From the NCBI GenBank assembly GCA_963755825.1, contig CAVWLA010000003.1:2666001-2730000 (forward strand): DNA of 64,000 nucleotides. The letters run 5' to 3'. Position 1 is the stretch's first letter. Each line of letters starts with the position of its first letter. Positions 29,375 through 37,016 of this stretch are shown piece after piece. The translations under genes and the position numbers were made by a program. The DNA comes from DATBQN01 sp963755825. Its GTDB lineage: Bacteria > Acidobacteriota > Thermoanaerobaculia > Multivoradales > UBA5704. Below the pieces are notes generated by a model. That model had not been told where the DNA came from. It ran no database searches and saw only the letters and a program-made list of their open reading frames with translations.

Positions 29375-31101
29375 GCCCGCGCGCCTGGCAGCGCACCGCC
29401 GTCCTCCTGCTGCTCGGCGCCTTCGTCCTCCTCTGCGCCCACGGTCTCGCCTGGGACACCCCGACGGTCGACGAGTTCGCCCATCTGCCGGCCGGCTGCT
29501 ACTACTGGCGGACCGGCGACTTCACCCTCTACTCGGGGAACCCACCGCTCATCAAGCTCGCCGCGGCGCTGCCGCTCCTCGCCCTGCGGCCGAGCCTGTC
29601 GCGCGGGCCGGTCGAGAACACCGGCTGGTTCCCGTGGATCTACGGCACCGACTTCATGCAGCGCAACCGCGCCCGCTACGACCTCCTCTTTCTCGCCGGC
29701 CGGCTGCCGATCGTGGCGATGGGGGTCGCCCTCGGCCTCCTCGTCTTCCGCTGGGCGCGCGGCCTCTACGGCGCCGGCGCCGGGCTCGCCGCGCTCGCCC
29801 TCTACGTCTTCAGCCCGACGATCGTCGCCCACGCGCATCTGGCGACGATCGACGTCGGCGCCGCCCTCTTCGTGCTCTGGGCGCTCTACCGCCTGCACCG
29901 CTTCGTGCGCCGGCCGGCCTGGGGGCGGCTGCTCTGGGCGGGCGTCGCCCTGGGCCTCGCCCTCCTCGCCAAGTTCACCGGCCTCCTCCTGCTGCCGCTC
30001 TTCGTGCTCCTCGCCGGCGGGGCGCTCGTTGCCGGCGATCGCTTCCCGCTGCCGCGGCGCCGGGCGCCCGCTTCGCCGCCCGATCCCGCCCCGCCAGCCG
30101 CGTCGACCGGCTGGGGCTCCAGCCTCGTCTCGCTCGCGGCGATCTTCCTCGTCGCCTTCGCGGTGGTCGACCTGGGGTACGGCTTTCAGGGGGTGGGGAC
30201 GCCGCTCGGGTCGATCGCCTTCCACAGCCGCGCGCTCCGCCCGCTCGCCGGCCATCTCCCCGGCGGCCTGCCCTCGCCGCTGCCGCGCGCCTACGTCGAA
30301 GGGGTCGACAGCCTGCAGCGGATCAACGAGGTGGGGGAGTACCCGAGCTACCTCTTCGGCCGCTACTCGCCGCGCGGCTGGAAGAGCTACTACCTGATCT
30401 GTCTGCTCTACAAGACGCCGCTGCCGTTCCTGCTCGCTCTCCTCGCGGCACCCTTCGCCTGGCGCCGCGACGGGGAGAGGAGAGTCCGCGGCGAGAGCTT
30501 CCTCTGGCTGCCGCTCCTCACCTTCCTGGCGGTGCTGTCGCTCGGCGCGCGGGTCGACTACGGGGTGCGCTACATCCTGCCGGTGATGCCGTTGGGGTCG
30601 GTCTACGCCGCGCGCCTCGTCCCCGCGCTCGCCGGCAGCGGTCGCGCGCTCCGGCTGGCGCGGCTCGCGGCGGCGGCTCTACTCGCCCTCTATCCCGTCT
30701 CGGTCCTCGCCGCGACGCCGGACGCCCTCTCCTACTTCAACGTCCTCGCCGGCGGCCACGGCGACCGCATTCTCATCGAGACCAACTACGACTGGGGACA
30801 GGGGCTGAAGCGCGTCAGGGCGGCGATGGAGGCGCGCCGCCTGCCGGAGATCGGCCTCGCCTACTTCGGCCACGTCGATCCGGCGATCTACGGCATCCGC
30901 TGGCACTTCCCCGATCCCGGCCAGCCCGGCCTCGTCGCCGTCTCGGCCAATTTCCTCCACGGCTACCCCTACGCCACCTATGCCAACGGCGCCATCCTCC
31001 CCATCCCCCCCAACGCCTTCACCTGGATCGCCCGCGAGCGCCGGGTGGCCGACCTGGGCGGCGGGATGTTTCTCTACGAGGTGGGACGCCGAGCGGGCTG
31101 A
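29371..31101 (+). CDS. GT39/ArnT-like membrane glycosyltransferase-type protein
   Basis: A 576-residue protein beginning at the ATG overlapping the carrier-protein stop. The first extracytoplasmic loop has WDTPTVDEFAHLPAGCYYW, with the paired acidic residue expected for PMT/ArnT catalysis, followed by SGNPPLIKLAAALPLLAL. Around ten membrane segments and a C-terminal extracytoplasmic domain (ILIETNYDWGQGLKRV, then EIGLAYFGHVDPAIYG) follow. This fits polyprenyl-phosphate-sugar-dependent transferases acting outside the inner membrane. Its coupling to biotin carboxylase genes is odd for its expected role. Confidence 0.82.
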   Translation: MSPRAWQRTAVLLLLGAFVLLCAHGLAWDTPTVDEFAHLPAGCYYWRTGDFTLYSGNPPLIKLAAALPLLALRPSLSRGPVENTGWFPWIYGTDFMQRNRARYDLLFLAGRLPIVAMGVALGLLVFRWARGLYGAGAGLAALALYVFSPTIVAHAHLATIDVGAALFVLWALYRLHRFVRRPAWGRLLWAGVALGLALLAKFTGLLLLPLFVLLAGGALVAGDRFPLPRRRAPASPPDPAPPAASTGWGSSLVSLAAIFLVAFAVVDLGYGFQGVGTPLGSIAFHSRALRPLAGHLPGGLPSPLPRAYVEGVDSLQRINEVGEYPSYLFGRYSPRGWKSYYLICLLYKTPLPFLLALLAAPFAWRRDGERRVRGESFLWLPLLTFLAVLSLGARVDYGVRYILPVMPLGSVYAARLVPALAGSGRALRLARLAAAALLALYPVSVLAATPDALSYFNVLAGGHGDRILIETNYDWGQGLKRVRAAMEARRLPEIGLAYFGHVDPAIYGIRWHFPDPGQPGLVAVSANFLHGYPYATYANGAILPIPPNAFTWIARERRVADLGGGMFLYEVGRRAG

Positions 31102-31157
31102 CCGAGCGTCGGCGATGGGGAAGTCAGGGAATGAAGGGGCGCAGGGCGCCCAACGGC

Positions 31158-31283
31158 TCAGGCGTGCGAGGCGACGGCGCCCGGCGCGGGCGTGCCACGC
31201 AGCAGGCCCGCGGTGCTCAGGTCCTCGTCGATCTCCGGCCACGAGATGCCGTTGTAAGGGCCGGATCTCAGAAGAGTGGGCAT
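31158..31283 (-). pseudogene. Collapsed remnant of a DUF4160/DUF2442 gene pair
   Basis: A 41-codon frame on the minus strand begins MPTLLRSGPY, the typical opening of DUF4160 proteins, and continues directly into NGISWPEIDEDLSTAGLLRG, the typical end of DUF2442 proteins. In many genomes these two families are adjacent and thought to form a toxin-antitoxin pair. The simplest reading is a deletion that fused the first ten codons of one to the last 25-30 of the other. The rest of the 281-bp gap between the GT39-like and LpxL-like genes holds nothing else I recognise. Family recognition is from memory of the motifs. Confidence 0.5.
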
Positions 31284-31382
31284 CGGCGATGGCACCGCGC
31301 CGGCCGGCGGTCGATCCGCCGGGGCGCAGAGCCCTCCCAGAGCCCAAGGACGGAAAGCGGGGTTCCGATCTGACGGCCGATC

Positions 31383-32288
31383 TCATGGTGAGGGCGGCCC
31401 GTCGCCGCGCGCCGGGTCCCAACGGCGGTGCATCCAGAGCCAGGCGGCGGGGCGGCGGCGGATCTCGGCTTCGATCGCCTGCAGGTAGCGCTCGGTGAGC
31501 GCGGCGACCGCCTCCTCGCCGTCTCCTTCGGGAACGATCGGCGGCCGGGCGATGAGGTGGTAGCGCCCTCCCGGCTCGGCGAAGGTGTAGACGGCGACGA
31601 CCGGGGCGCCGGTGCGCAGCGACATGCGGGCGAGGATCGGCGTCGTCCAGGCGGGGTGGCCGAAGAAGGGGAGCTGGATGCCCTCGCGGGCCTGCACGCG
31701 CTGGTCGATGAGGATGGCGACGCGGCCGCCGTCGCGGATCGCCTTCAGCATCGGCCGCGCCGCGCCGTGCTTGTGGAGGACGCGGTTGCCGAAGCGCTCG
31801 CGGAGGCCGCGCAGCTCGCGCTCGAGGAAGGGGTTGTCGGCCGGCCGGGCCACCACGTGGAGCGGGCCCTTGTAGAGGCCGACCGGGAGCGCCGCGATCT
31901 CCCACAGGCCGAGGTGCGCGGTGAGGAGGAAGACGCCCTTGCCGGCGGCGGCCGCGGTCTCGAGGTGTTCCCAGCCCTCGTAGGAGAAGCGCGCGCAGAC
32001 CTCGACGGCGTCGAAGCGCGACGACGACACCAGGTCGGCGAAGGCGGCGCCGAAGTGGCGGAAGCAGTCGCGCGTGAGGCGCGCCCGCGCCTCCTCGTCG
32101 AGCTGCGGCAGGGCGAGGGCGAGATTGCGCAGGGCGACCCGCCGGTGGCCGCCGTCGAGCCGGTGGGCGAGGCTGCCGAGGGCGGCCCCCACCCGGCGCG
32201 CCGCGGTGTGCGGCAGGGCGCGGAGCGCCGCCTTGAGCGCCAGGTAGACGCCGTACTCGATGCGGTGGCGGACGGGGGCCTGTTTCAT
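31383..32288 (-). CDS. Lipid A biosynthesis-type (LpxL/HtrB) acyltransferase
   Basis: A 301-residue protein with an amphipathic N-terminal segment. The catalytic H-x4-E box is seen in TAHLGLWEIAAL near residue 123, followed by VVARPADNPFLERELRGLRE and IDQRVQAREGIQLPFFG, the arrangement of late lipid A acyltransferases that add secondary acyl chains in the inner membrane. It ends at WLWMHRRWDP, also family-typical. It is the last gene of a minus-strand operon after waaA and lpxK, ten bases downstream of lpxK, which fits lipid A/Kdo assembly. Confidence 0.9.
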   Translation of the reverse strand: MKQAPVRHRIEYGVYLALKAALRALPHTAARRVGAALGSLAHRLDGGHRRVALRNLALALPQLDEEARARLTRDCFRHFGAAFADLVSSSRFDAVEVCARFSYEGWEHLETAAAAGKGVFLLTAHLGLWEIAALPVGLYKGPLHVVARPADNPFLERELRGLRERFGNRVLHKHGAARPMLKAIRDGGRVAILIDQRVQAREGIQLPFFGHPAWTTPILARMSLRTGAPVVAVYTFAEPGGRYHLIARPPIVPEGDGEEAVAALTERYLQAIEAEIRRRPAAWLWMHRRWDPARGDGPPSP

Positions 32289-32298
32289 GCCGGGAGGC

Positions 32299-33348
32299 TC
32301 AGGTTCGGGGGAGGGCGAGGGTCGCGTCGAGCCAGCTGTCCAGCCAGCGCCAGAAGGCGGGCTCGGGCTCGGCGCGGATGGGGAGCTCGGCGAGCGGCAC
32401 GGCGAGACGGCCGAGGAGCTTGACGCGATCCTTGCCGGTGGTGAGGACGGCGGCGGCGCCGCTCGCGCCGAGCTCGGCCTCGATGCGCGCCAGGCTGCCG
32501 GCGGGGAAGCGGTGGTGATCCGGAAAGCGCAGCTCGCCGGCGATGCCGAGGCCGAGGGCGCGCACGGTGGCGGCGAAGCGCTCGGGGCGGGCGATCGCGG
32601 TCACCAGGAGGACCGCCGCGCCGGGCGGCAGCGGCTCGCCGGTGGTGAGGAGCGGGCGGCCGGGGACCGTCGCGCTGGCGAAGCCCGGACCGTCGAAGCC
32701 GTGGCCGCGGAGGGCGGCGGCGAGCGCCGCGCCACCGGCCGCCAGCTCGGCGTCGCCGGCGCCGGTCAGCACCACGGCGCTGGCGCGGGCGGCGGCGCGC
32801 AGCGGCTCGCGGAGGCGCCCGCCCGGCGGCAGCCGGCCGCCCGCCCAGGGATCGGCGGCGGGGAAGGCGAGGATGTCGAGGTCGCGGTGGAGCGCCAGGT
32901 GCGAGAAGCCGTCGTCCAAGAGGAAGAGCGCCGGCGGCGGCTCGAGGCGGCGCAGGGCCTGGAGGCCGCCGTGGTGGCGATCCGGCGAGACGACGACGGC
33001 GACGCCCGGCAGCTCGCCGGCGAGGAGCACCGGCTCGTCGCCGGCGAGGAGCGGCCCGAGGAGCGGACCCTCGCCGGTGCTCACCACCCGCACGCCGCGG
33101 CCGCGGCTGGCGTAGCCGCGGGAGAGGATGGCGACGGCGAGACCGCGGTCGCGCAGGTGGCGGGCGACGGCGGCGACCAGCGGCGTCTTGCCGGTGCCGC
33201 CCCAGTGGAGGTTGCCGATCGAGACGACCGGCCGCGGCAGCCGCCGGGCGCGGCCGCGGTACCACCGGCGGCGCAGACCGTGGGCGCCGCCGTAGAGCGC
33301 CTGCCAGGGGCTCCAGGGCGACGTTGGCGGCGGCGCCAGGCCAGTCAA
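32299..33348 (-). CDS. lpxK: Tetraacyldisaccharide 4'-kinase
   Basis: A 349-residue enzyme that phosphorylates the 4' position of the lipid A disaccharide at the inner membrane. The N-terminal block PVVSIGNLHWGGTGKTPLV carries the unusual P-loop, followed by ILSRGYASRGRGV, GDEPVLLA and the conserved LLDDGFSHLALHRDLDIL. C-terminal FPDHHRF and LTTGKDRVKL complete the family pattern. The start overlaps the waaA stop by four bases. Confidence 0.95.
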   Translation of the reverse strand: MTGLAPPPTSPWSPWQALYGGAHGLRRRWYRGRARRLPRPVVSIGNLHWGGTGKTPLVAAVARHLRDRGLAVAILSRGYASRGRGVRVVSTGEGPLLGPLLAGDEPVLLAGELPGVAVVVSPDRHHGGLQALRRLEPPPALFLLDDGFSHLALHRDLDILAFPAADPWAGGRLPPGGRLREPLRAAARASAVVLTGAGDAELAAGGAALAAALRGHGFDGPGFASATVPGRPLLTTGEPLPPGAAVLLVTAIARPERFAATVRALGLGIAGELRFPDHHRFPAGSLARIEAELGASGAAAVLTTGKDRVKLLGRLAVPLAELPIRAEPEPAFWRWLDSWLDATLALPRT

Positions 33349-34757
33349 CGGGCGCCCCGGCGAAGGGCGCGCCCCTCCCCGCCACGCTCGCCGCCCGCCG
33401 CCGCGGCGGCCATCGGGCTCGCAACCTCGCCGCCGGTCGGCGCCGGCGAGTCTCCGGACGTCGCGGCGGCCATGGCGCCGGCGATCGCCGGCGCGAGGAG
33501 CTCCAGGGTGCGCTCGAGGGCGCCGCGGTTCGCCTCGACCAGCCGCTCGGCACGGCTCCCCACCTGGCGCGCCGCCGCCGGGTCGTCCAGCCAGCTCTTC
33601 CAGACCGCGCCCAGCTCGCCGCCGTCGGCCACCCGGCGCCAGGCCCCGGCGCGGTCGAACTCGGCCGCCATGTCGCGGAAGTTCTCCATCGACGGGCCGA
33701 CCGCCGTGGCGACGCCGAAGCGCGCCGGCTCGAGCGGATTGTGGCCGCCGGTCGCCGAGAGGGTGCCGCCGACGAAGGCGGCAGCGGCGATGGCGTAGAG
33801 GCCGGCGAGCTCGCCGACGCTGTCGAGGAGGAGGACGTCGAGCGGCGCCGCCGCCTCGGCGAGCCGGCTGCGGCGGGCGGTCGCCAGGCCGCGCCCGGCG
33901 CTCCGCTCAGCGAGCAGGCGCGCCACACCGTCCCAGCGCTCGGGGTGGCGGGGGGCGATCACCAGGAGGGCGCCGCCGGCGAGACGATCGAGGGCGTCCA
34001 GGGCGGCCTCTTCCTCTCCCGCCATGGTCGAGCCGGCGAGGAGGATGGGCCGGCCGGCGGCGAGCCGGCGGATCTCCGCCGCGAGGGCCGGCGAGGCGGC
34101 CGGCGCCGCCGCCTCGTACTTGAGGTTGCCGGTGACGGTCACCCGGCCGGCGGCGACGCCCAGGGCGAGGAGCTTCTCGCGGTCGTCAGCCGTCTGCGCG
34201 CCGAAGCGGTCGATGCCGGCGAGGAGCGGGGAGAGGAAGGGCTTGAGGCGCCGCATGCGGCGGAAGCTGCGGTCGCTCACCCGGCCGTTGGCGACCGCGA
34301 TGGGCAGCCGGCGCCGCCGCGCCTCGCGCAGCAGGAGCGGCCAGTGGTCGCCCTCGACGAGGACCAGGGCGGCGGGCTGGTGGCGGGCGAAGAAGCGGCG
34401 GATGGCGAAGCCGAGCTCGAAGGGGAGGTAGGCGACGGCGGCCCGCCCGGCGAAGGCGGCCTGGGCGCGCTCCTGCCCCGCCGGGGTGATGGTGGTGACG
34501 AGGAGGGGCAGCTCGGCGGGGAGCGCCCGCGCCAGGGTGGCCGCGACGCCGACCTCGCCCACCGACACGGCGTGGATCCACAGGCCGCCCCGGCCGCCGT
34601 TCGGCCCCGCCTCCGCTTGGCCTCCGCCGCGGCCGAGCCGTCCGGGCAGGGTGGGGAGGTAGTGGCCGCCGCGGCGGGCGAGCAGGAGCGGACCCGTCAG
34701 CAGGAGGGAGGCTCCCATGGCGAGCTGGTAGAGCCCCCAGAGGAAGGACTGCAGCAT
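33345..34757 (-). CDS. waaA: 3-deoxy-D-manno-octulosonic acid (Kdo) transferase
   Basis: A 470-residue GT30-type enzyme. Residues 1-22 form the membrane anchor (MLQSFLWGLYQLAMGASLLL). The catalytic-base region is IHAVSVGEVGVAATLARAL, the next block LVLVEGDHWPLLLREARRR carries a Gly-Asp-His variant of the usual ETE-x-WP motif, and the CMP-Kdo side shows TGNLKYEA, LAGSTMAGEEE and GGTLSATGGHNPLEPARFG. The last 45 residues are an unusual Ala/Gly-rich tail. The longer upstream frame runs through the divergent sigma-factor gene and is shadow. It begins the waaA-lpxK-lpxL-like operon. Confidence 0.92.
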   Translation of the reverse strand: MLQSFLWGLYQLAMGASLLLTGPLLLARRGGHYLPTLPGRLGRGGGQAEAGPNGGRGGLWIHAVSVGEVGVAATLARALPAELPLLVTTITPAGQERAQAAFAGRAAVAYLPFELGFAIRRFFARHQPAALVLVEGDHWPLLLREARRRRLPIAVANGRVSDRSFRRMRRLKPFLSPLLAGIDRFGAQTADDREKLLALGVAAGRVTVTGNLKYEAAAPAASPALAAEIRRLAAGRPILLAGSTMAGEEEAALDALDRLAGGALLVIAPRHPERWDGVARLLAERSAGRGLATARRSRLAEAAAPLDVLLLDSVGELAGLYAIAAAAFVGGTLSATGGHNPLEPARFGVATAVGPSMENFRDMAAEFDRAGAWRRVADGGELGAVWKSWLDDPAAARQVGSRAERLVEANRGALERTLELLAPAIAGAMAAATSGDSPAPTGGEVASPMAAAAAGGERGGEGRALRRGAR

Positions 34758-34769
34758 ATCGGCGGGCAG

Positions 34770-34775
34770 TATAAT
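34770..34775 (+). promoter_or_regulatory. Candidate -10 box upstream of the sigma-factor gene
   Basis: TATAAT, a perfect consensus in an otherwise GC-rich gap, lies 78 bp before the sigma-factor start and 12 bp outside the divergent waaA start. A -35 at the usual distance is weak (GACTGC region). Confidence 0.4.
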
Positions 34776-34853
34776 GGCAGGCCCCGGCAGCCCCTGGCAG
34801 CGCCGATGGAAGCCCCCTAGACGGCGCCGGGCCCGGCTCCGTAGAAAGGCAAG

Positions 34854-35495
34854 ATGCTCGAGCTCGTCGTCTCGCACCGCACCGCCCGCCCCCAGTGGCA
34901 GGAGCTGACCGACCGCGACCTCCTGGTCGCCATGCGGGGCGGCGACGAGGCGGCCTTGAACGAGCTGATCGGGCGCAAGACCCGGCCGCTCCTCCAGCTC
35001 ACCCAGCGCATCCTGGGCGATGCCGAGGAGGCGCGCGACGTCGTCCAGGTCACCTTCTTCAAGGTGTGGGAGAACCGCGCCAAGTTCGACGACCGCTGGA
35101 GCCCCAACACCTGGATCTACCGCATCGCGAGCAACCTGGCGATCGACCACCTGCGCTCCCGCCGCAGCCGCGAGAAGAGCCACGAGCCGGTGCGCCAGCA
35201 CCTGCGCCAGGTGGCCGACGGCCGCGCCCAGCGCGATCTCTCCCGCCTCGAGCAGGGCGAGGTGGCGGCGATCTTCCGCCAGCTGGCGACCGGCCTGTCG
35301 GAGAAGCAGCGGCTGGTCTTCCTCCTCCGCGAGGTCGAGGGGCTCTCCTCGCAGGAGGTGGCCGAGATCGTCGGCTGCCGCGAGTCGACCGTCCGCAACC
35401 ACCTCTTCAACGCCCGCAAGCAGCTCCGCCGCGAGCTCGCCGAGCGCTATCCCGAGTATGCCGCCTGCGCCGGCGCCGCCGGGGAGGACGCTTGA
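34854..35495 (+). CDS. ECF-type RNA polymerase sigma factor
   Basis: A 213-residue sigma-70 family protein with only regions 2 and 4. Region 2 reads DVVQVTFFKVWENRAKFD then NTWIYRIASNLAIDHLRSRR, and region 4 reads LSEKQRLVFLLREVEGLSSQ followed by EVAEIVGCRESTVRNHLFNA, the helix-turn-helix that reads the -35. Its stop overlaps the TTG start of the next gene (TTGA), which looks like an anti-sigma factor. It heads the pilus/secretion gene series and may control it, but no matching promoter could be confirmed. Confidence 0.92.
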   Translation: MLELVVSHRTARPQWQELTDRDLLVAMRGGDEAALNELIGRKTRPLLQLTQRILGDAEEARDVVQVTFFKVWENRAKFDDRWSPNTWIYRIASNLAIDHLRSRRSREKSHEPVRQHLRQVADGRAQRDLSRLEQGEVAAIFRQLATGLSEKQRLVFLLREVEGLSSQEVAEIVGCRESTVRNHLFNARKQLRRELAERYPEYAACAGAAGEDA

Positions 35496-36133
35496 GCGCC
35501 GCGGCGCGCTGTGCCGCCGGCTATGCCGCGGCCGACTGGCTCGCCCTCGCCGCCCACCGCGGCCAGGCCGGCGGCGAGGAGCCCGCGGGCTGGGCGGCGG
35601 CGATCGACCACCTGGCCGGCGGCTGCGCCGGCTGTCGCCGGGCGGCCGTCGCCGCCGACCCCACCCTGCTCTTCCATCGCCTCGCCTCGCCGCTCCCGGC
35701 CGCCGGCAGCTCGAACACCCCGGCCGATCCCGAGGTCGCCGCCATGCAGCAGGCCGTCGCCGCCCTCCGCACGGCGAGCCGCGTCGGCGGTCAGGCCGGC
35801 CACGCCGGCGGCCGCCTGTCGGCGATCCGGGCGCGCGGCTGGCACGGCGCCGGCCGTCTGGCGGCCGCCGCCGGCCTCGCCGCGGCCGCTCTGCTGGCGG
35901 TCCCCCGCTCGCCGGGCGCCCCGGCGCTGGCTCGCCTCGCCACCCTGCCCGAGGCAGGTCCGGCCCTCGCCGTGGCGGTCCGTCCGGTGCTCACCGCCGT
36001 GCCGGCCGCGCTGCGCGGTCCGCAGCAGATGCCGCTGCTCGAGGATCTGAACCGCCCCGACGCGCGGATCTATCAGATCGACGGCGGCAACCTCGCGGTC
36101 GTCATGATCGTCGACGAGAAGCTCGATGTCTGA
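35492..36133 (+). CDS. Putative membrane anti-sigma factor
   Basis: A 213-residue protein starting at TTG inside the sigma-factor stop. The N-terminal part has a zinc-finger-like DHLAGGCAGCRRAA (His then Cys-x2-Cys), similar to the HCC motif of ZAS-type anti-sigma factors. A hydrophobic Ala/Leu segment (about residues 125-142) could span the membrane, followed by about 70 extracytoplasmic residues ending LNRPDARIYQIDGGNLAVVM. Gene order, overlap and the metal-binding motif support an anti-sigma role. Sequence similarity beyond the motif is weak, so this is inference. Confidence 0.6.
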   Translation: MSAAARCAAGYAAADWLALAAHRGQAGGEEPAGWAAAIDHLAGGCAGCRRAAVAADPTLLFHRLASPLPAAGSSNTPADPEVAAMQQAVAALRTASRVGGQAGHAGGRLSAIRARGWHGAGRLAAAAGLAAAALLAVPRSPGAPALARLATLPEAGPALAVAVRPVLTAVPAALRGPQQMPLLEDLNRPDARIYQIDGGNLAVVMIVDEKLDV

Positions 36134-36231
36134 GGCGCGCCCCCGTCACCAGCTCCCAGCGCCCATCCCAGCTCGACGTCCTCCGGCGGCCGGGTCGACG
36201 GCCCGCCGGAGCTGATCTCCCCATCCTCCCG

Positions 36232-36954
36232 ATGTCGCCTGTCCGCCGCGGGTCCGCGAGCTTGCTTTTGGCGCTGGCCTTCGCCGCGGCGCTCGCCGCC
36301 GGCGTCCTGCCGGCGAGAGCCGCCGGAGCGCCGGGAGCGGACGACGAGCCCGTCCTCCATGCCTACTCCTTCAAGCACCAGCGGGCGAGCGACGCCATCT
36401 CCCTGGTGCACCCGCTGCTCTCGGCGCGCGGCACGGTCGAGCTGCAGCCGGCGGACAACACGCTGGTCATCCGCGACAGCGCCGCGGTGCTCGCCCGCAT
36501 CATCCCGCTGCTGCGCAGCTTCGACCACGCGGCACGGCCGCTGCGCCTGGACATCCTCATCGTCCGCGCCAGCCGCACCGCGGTGTCGCCGCCGATGACG
36601 CACTCGGAGCTGCCGGAGGAGATCACCCGCCGGCTCCGTGACCTGCTCGGCTTCGACTCCTACGAGATCGAGGCGCGGGCGGCGCTGCAGTCTCTCGAGG
36701 GCGAGTCGGTGACCTACGAGCTGGGCGCCGAGTACCAGGTGAGCTTTCGCATGGGGACGGTGCTGCCGCCCGACGGCCGCGTCCGGCTGAGCGATTTCGA
36801 GGTGGTCCGCCGGCAGCCGAAGCGGTCGCCGCAGGTCCTCATCCGCACCAACATGAGCCTGTTCCTCGACCACACCATGAGCCTGGGTCTGGCGAAGAGT
36901 GAGTCGAGCCGCGAGGCGCTGATGGTGGTGATGACGGTGCGCAGCGGATCGTGA
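36232..36954 (+). CDS. Secreted secretin-N-domain protein
   Basis: A 240-residue protein with a signal peptide (residues 1-30, ending ARA). Residues about 40-95 read AYSFKHQRASDAISLVHPLL and VELQPADNTLVIRDSAAVL, then ARIIPLLRSFD, the pattern of the short N-terminal (N1-type) domain of secretins. There is no secretin pore domain. The remaining beta-rich part ends in VVMTVRSGS. It could be a periplasmic partner of the PilQ-like secretin encoded 6 kb downstream or a self-standing homologue of its N-domains. A 98-bp gap separates it from the putative anti-sigma gene. Confidence 0.7.
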   Translation: MSPVRRGSASLLLALAFAAALAAGVLPARAAGAPGADDEPVLHAYSFKHQRASDAISLVHPLLSARGTVELQPADNTLVIRDSAAVLARIIPLLRSFDHAARPLRLDILIVRASRTAVSPPMTHSELPEEITRRLRDLLGFDSYEIEARAALQSLEGESVTYELGAEYQVSFRMGTVLPPDGRVRLSDFEVVRRQPKRSPQVLIRTNMSLFLDHTMSLGLAKSESSREALMVVMTVRSGS

Positions 36955-37016
36955 GCGGGACGGTGACCATGGAGCGTGATCGGCGCACCTTGATGAGCGG
37001 GGGGGTGCCGCTGTGA
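36951..37016 (+). CDS. 21-codon linking mini-ORF (possible translational coupler)
   Basis: GTG at 36951 overlaps the preceding stop as GTGA, and the mini-ORF stop overlaps the ATG of the PilC-like gene as TGATG. The predicted peptide (start VSGTVTMERDR) has no recognisable domain. The double overlap would let ribosomes pass from one gene to the next without re-initiating far away; it may not be a functional peptide. Confidence 0.3.
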   Translation: MSGTVTMERDRRTLMSGGVPL

